Shown: in pieces, positions 60,001-64,000 of the stretch
Layout of the letters: every line of letters starts with the position of its first letter
Numbering within the stretch: the first letter of the stretch is position 1
Assembly: GCA_946122785.1 (NCBI GenBank)
Contig: CAMGYJ010000002.1
Coordinates: 60,041,703 to 60,105,702 of the forward strand
DNA from: Linum tenue
Lineage: Eukaryota > Streptophyta > Magnoliopsida > Malpighiales > Linaceae
Direction of reading: 5' to 3'
Length of the DNA: 64,000 nt
Program-made: the position numbers and the translations under genes
Notes under the pieces: model-generated
What the model was told of the DNA's origin: nothing
Database searches by the model: none
Seen by the model: only the letters and a program-made list of their open reading frames with translations

Positions 60001-60990
60001 GTTGACATATCACAAGGGTTGGCAGCAGAAATGTTCGGAATGCTACCTTCTAAGTATGATGAGGTACTTGTCTTTGATGGTCTGTTTTAATAACTGAATC
60101 TAGTGATATGTCAAAATAGGTTAAGTTGATGTGGTAGCAATTGGTTTGTCTTTGTTGTTTGTTGTCTATGAGCTGCTTGTCTATAATGCAAATTGGTTAG
60201 TCCGCGGGCCTACTGATCCATAAGTTTTCTTCACAATAATCTACTGAAAGCTTTTCTTTGTTCGAAGACAGTTGAGGTGAGAGTTGGAGATCAGAATCTG
60301 AGAATCAACTTACTCTCCAAAGAGTACCAGCACACCTGTAGGTCAACTGGCCTGATGCTGTGGGAGTCTGCTCGTTTGATGTCATCCATTATTGCCGGGA
60401 ACCCATCCATTGTCGCTGGGAAAAAGGTGCTGGAGTTGGGTAGTGGGTGTGCCGGGATATGCTCGATGGCTGCTGTTCAGCGAGCCGACCTCGTTGTTGC
60501 AACTGATGGAGATGCAAAATCACTCGATCTGCTGGTGCAGAATGTCGCTTCTAACCTTAGCGAACCATTTATTTCTATGTTGATTACAATGAAACTTGAG
60601 TGGGGAAATAAAGAAGACACGGATGCCGTTAAGGAACTCAATGCTGGCGGCTTTGATGTCATTTTAGGCACAGATGTAACATATGCTTCTGATGCTATTT
60701 TGCCTTTGTTTGCAACTGCAAAGGAATTAGCTGCACCCAGCAGGGATGGAGAGAAGAAGGAACCTGCAGCACTCATCCTCTGTCATGTCGTACGCCGAGT
60801 TGATGAGCCATCTATAATTCTGGCTGCATCTCGATTCGGGTTCAAATTGGTGGATAAATGGACAGCAGCTGCACCAAGTCAGTCGCAGAGCATCATCAGT
60901 TCTTGGTTCCTGAAGAGTGGTTGTGAGATTTATATCCCATCGAGGGCACTGAACATCCTGTACTTCCAAGCTGGAGCTGGAAACAAATAG
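57025..60990 (+). CDS. Dual methyltransferase: METTL2/6-like plus Methyltransf_16-like
   Basis: Thirteen exons: 57025-57237, 57845-57956, 58048-58109, 58310-58360, 58443-58469, 58540-58644, 58806-58913, 59099-59170, 59250-59300, 59465-59527, 59619-59743, 59871-60063 and 60268-60990. From the first ATG they give 634 aa. From the ATG at 57857 in exon 2 they give 559 aa. The first module resembles METTL2/METTL6 tRNA 3-methylcytidine methyltransferases: YWDVFYKRHEDRFFKDRHYL, SAM motif VILEVGCGAGN, GCDFSPRAINLVK, and the LRDYATGDLAQERF and YFVRGDGT-like region (here FYVRGDGTRAYYFS). The second module, in one long exon, resembles lysine methyltransferases of the Methyltransf_16 family: TGLMLWESAR, then SAM motif KKVLELGSGCAG and GFDVILGTDVTYA. 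I recall such fusions in other plants (Arabidopsis At2g26200). Exon 1 encodes an Arg/Ser-rich, acid-free extension like an organelle transit peptide. Substrates are inferred. Confidence 0.9.
57420..57526. mobile_element. hAT-like relic in intron 1 of the methyltransferase
   Basis: The GGGTAGGGTATGGG to TTGCCATCCC stretch matches in style the ends at 318-397 and 41440-41555. It is short and has no clear duplication, so it is only a remnant. Confidence 0.35.
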
Positions 60991-61663
60991 TGATAGGTAC
61001 CGACGTTTTGTGGGTTCGATTTGGTTGAAAAGTAAAACGAATATCTACCAACACTTACGTTTTTTACAAAATGGAAACAAAGAGATCGTTTTGTACAAAA
61101 TGAATCGAGAATTCATTTCATTGTAAGATGAACTATTGTTTCATTGTAAAATGAATTATTGTGTAGAATTCATGTGTTTGGTATGTCATATGCATAAGTA
61201 ATTTTTTAATAAAAGAGGATAATCATGTCATTCTATTATAATTAGTAAATACTTGTGGAATTCATTTGGAAGGGGAATTGCTATAACTAGTTTCAATTTC
61301 ATAGAATTCAAAATTTAGAATTAAAAATGAATTCTTATTAATACCAAACACAAAAATATTTTATTTCAAAATGAATTACTCAAAACTTATGGAGTTCATT
61401 TATACCAAACGGTATGTAAATGTCTATGTTTTATAGTTTGTGACCATGCAAATTTTCCTAATCTACAATCAAAATTTATGAACCTATTCGTAAAAGTAGG
61501 TACTAAATTGCAAGGAAAAATAAATTTGAGTATCAAAATATAATTTTTCGGAAATTGTAGTATGTGACATTAAAATTGAAAAATAAAATAAAACCATAAA
61601 TTTAAAATAACAATAAATTACAAATGAGCATTCAAACAACAAATTGTAATTACTTGTATTTCA
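60991..61663. other. Methyltransferase 3' region and spacer
   Basis: The 3' untranslated region is probably within the first 250 bp. The words AAAATGAATT and GGAATTCATTT recur in both orientations over 61090-61410, which may mark another decayed fold-back repeat. There is no gene. Confidence 0.45.
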
Positions 61664-62102
61664 GGGGTCATTTGGTTTTGGCGATAGTTTGGTTGGGATA
61701 GTTACAATGCATGTATTGTCCACAATGCATCGTTTTTTTAGAATTTTCTGCATAAACAATGCATGCATTGTTTGCTTGATGTGATGGAAATTATCACTCA
61801 AAATGAGTGATAGTACTATCTCTACTAAAACTTGAGATTGTTGAGATTGTTTTGAGGAGATTGTTGGGTTCTTTTTTTGTTCCAAGTATACTCCTAGTTA
61901 TATATATGTGTTCTCATAAAAGTAAGGGTAAAAGTGACATTTCTCACAAAAAGTAAAATAACATGTTGAATACTAAAAAAACTATCACCACAAACCAAAC
62001 AATGTAAAGTAGATTACATCATTTTCTTTAATTGTATGTATATTACATTGCATGCATTGACCACAATACATTGATTTAAGTATTACCAAAACCAAACACC
62101 CC
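61664..62102. mobile_element. PIF/Harbinger-like MITE
   Basis: The 439-bp element begins GGGGTCATTTGGTTTTGG. The inverted right end is GGGGTGTTTGGTTTTGG. TCA flanks both sides (61661-61663 and 62103-62105), fitting the three-base duplication of PIF/Harbinger elements. The interior repeats ACAATGCATG and CATGCATTG words. No coding region is present. It lies 328 bp upstream of the CSD3-like start codon. Confidence 0.8.
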
Positions 62103-62429
62103 TCAAGTACATAACATTTGAAATAGGTTTGTAACTTTCTCATCCACACAGTCTCATATTACAGAGAGGTGATTTAAAATGCTCCTAGGCCTGGATTAGG
62201 ATTTTGTTTCGGTTGAAATTGGTCTGTCCACCGTGGATACCTACAGCTGAACTCCTCGCCACCTGGATTGCCAACGTACACTTTTGGTGATCCAGCTGGG
62301 CCCAGCCCGAACCAAATATCCGGCCCACCCGGCCTGTTGATACACCGTACACACTTCTTCTTAATAAAACTGAGAAAGGAGTGTGGCAGAGGAGCAAAAC
62401 GGATAAAGAAAAGAGCAGAGACAAAAGCA

Positions 62430-63735
62430 ATGGCAGCAGGAGCTGGAACCGGCGGAGGGACGGCGACAGGGGCGAAAGCCGTGGCTATCATCGCCGGAGA
62501 CACTAAAGTTAGAGGCTTTATTCAGTTTATCCAACAACCCACTGGTGAATTAGTTTCTCCTATTGCTTCAATCATTAATACTACAGCTTTGAACGGGAAA
62601 AATGAAAAGTAGATTTCTTCCGTTTTTTCACTTTCAGGTGCTACCCTTGTGGCTGGGAAGATAACAGGACTATCTCCTGGCTTCCATGGCTTCCATATCC
62701 ACGCTCTCGGGGACACCACCAATGGCTGCAATTCGACTGGTAAGTAAGGATTTGATGAAAACAAAGTAGAAAAGTTTCATCCCAAACAAGAATATTTCCG
62801 CCTGCGTGCGGATGGTATTCTGTTTTGCTGGATTCAGTGATTGTTCCCTAAGGTTTGGTTTTGCGATGATTTGGGTTGGATTAGGACCTCACTTCAATCC
62901 ATTAAAGAAGAGCCATGGATCTCCATGGGACCATGAACGTCATGCTGGTGATCTGGGGAACATCCTGGCTAATGAAAATGGTATGATTTGGGGTTTTCTG
63001 GTTTAAAGAACGTGAGTTCTACTAACCTGTGGCTAAAGTTTTCTAGCCCCTCTCTATCTCTCCTAGTTTTGAACTTCTCCTTTCTGTGTGCAGGAGTTGC
63101 TGAAATTTCAATCGAAGACACCCAGGTATTTCAAAATTGCCGCATCCTCTATTCCTCCTAGTATCTGCAATCTGGATTGGTATCGAGAAGGCGTATTTGT
63201 TTGAATAGCTGGAGTCACTGGTGATTCTGGACTTTTGCAGATACCACTGGCTGGGCCGAATTCGATATTAGGGAGGGCTGTTGTTGTGCATGCTGATCCT
63301 GACGATCTGGGAAAAGGTAAGGATTCTCAGCTTTGGATGCAAAATCAGGAAATCCAAACCGCTCCAAAGTTTGGAGCTTTTTCTAATTTAGATATGCTTT
63401 TGGTGGAGAACACTCACTGCATTGCATAAAGCTCTTTACTTTTGTATTTGGGGAAGTGAATGGTTTTGGCCAATTGCATTAAAGCGGTTAACTTTGTATC
63501 TGGACGAATGGATAATATGCAGGTGGACATGAGCTTAGCAAGGCTACTGGAAATGCTGGTGCAAGAGTTGGTTGTGGTATACCTCACATGCTTCTCTCTA
63601 AACCGTGGAGTTGACGGCTGCAATTTTTGTCCATTACTTTCATATGAATTTTAGCACTCCTGTATGCAAAAGACTAACATCTGTGTTATGTTTGAATCCG
63701 TGGCAGGCATCATCGGGCTTCAATCTTCTGTATAG
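62430..63735 (+). CDS. CSD3: Cu/Zn superoxide dismutase, CSD3 type
   Basis: Seven exons (62430-62544, 62638-62739, 62885-62980, 63094-63125, 63241-63316, 63523-63576, 63707-63735) join to 167 aa. The enzyme converts superoxide to hydrogen peroxide and oxygen. All metal ligands are visible: His pair in [12 protein letters not shown], bridging His in GPHFNP, His in [10 protein letters not shown] with its zinc Asp, a His after KKS, and His in VVVHADPDD. The disulfide Cys are in NGCNSTG and RVGCGIIG. The sequence [17 protein letters not shown] and the [27 protein letters not shown] block group it with CSD3, the peroxisomal form. The protein ends GLQSSV, without the AKL peroxisomal signal of Arabidopsis CSD3, so location may be cytosolic. 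A Gly/Ala/Thr-rich stretch of about 15 residues precedes the domain. Confidence 0.95.
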
Positions 63736-64000
63736 ATCCGACTCTACGCGACGTGAAAGTACCAAAGGGAGAAGCTGCTGCAACAACAAACTTCCTCTGG
63801 AATGAAATGTGTGATATTAACACAGCAAAAATGAGTGTTGGGACCTTGATCTGGCCCTATATGATTTTACAACTTCATGTATAAGCTTGCTAGATATGTC
63901 AATTCTATAAAGGTCGTAGAAGACTGAGACCTATTATGGGACATACAATGCATTACAGATGTACGATCATTACACTTCAACTGTTGCAAGCATGTAATTG
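63736..64000 (+). other. 3' untranslated region of the CSD3-like gene
   Basis: The sequence after the stop is probably transcript tail. I searched it for an alternative last exon that would end in SKL or AKL and found none in any frame. Confidence 0.5.

Overview
The window is nuclear DNA from a flowering plant, most likely a eudicot; I cannot name the species. The evidence is the set of intron-split genes with plant-typical products (an alpha-tubulin, a CSD3-type Cu/Zn superoxide dismutase, a RAP2.11-like ERF factor, a B3-domain protein and a SAG12-like cysteine protease), AT-rich spacers, and plant transposon families (Ty1/copia, Mutator-like MULEs, hAT and PIF/Harbinger MITEs).

Layout. 1-8.2 kb: a SAG12-like protease (-) and a ten-exon O-fucosyltransferase (-). 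8.2-26.3 kb: a transposon block holding a PIF-like MITE with a hAT-like MITE nested in it, a decayed copia element, a 6.8-kb MULE carrying two convergent genes, and a structurally intact copia element with apparently identical LTRs. 26.5-29.8 kb: a compact gene island with an EF-hand membrane protein (+), an arginine-rich unknown protein (-) and a B3 protein (-). 29.8-44.9 kb: repeat-rich spacer with tandem fold-back/MITE units, a Pack-MULE holding a broken ERF gene, a roughly 1-kb array of a short GC-rich motif, and hAT-like relics. 45-49.7 kb: the RAP2.11-like ERF (+) and the alpha-tubulin (-). 49.7-57 kb: spacer with three more MITE or fold-back insertions. 57-63.7 kb: a double-domain methyltransferase (+) and the CSD3-type superoxide dismutase (+).

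The host genes are unrelated housekeeping, stress and regulatory genes and form no pathway. The most interesting unit is the MULE at 14030-20854. From each end a gene runs inward. The right one encodes a MULE transposase ending in an OTU-type cysteine protease domain. The left one encodes the C-terminal part of a plant mobile domain (PMD) protein. Each gene has a GC-rich, largely palindromic repeat array in its first intron. Both genes look damaged in this copy. I infer, without proof, that OTU and PMD are accessory functions of the element, possibly acting against host silencing.

Exon borders were read by eye from GT/GC-AG sites and reading-frame continuity. For every host gene the joined exons sum to a multiple of three. 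Transposon borders rest on terminal repeats and target-site duplications found by eye.
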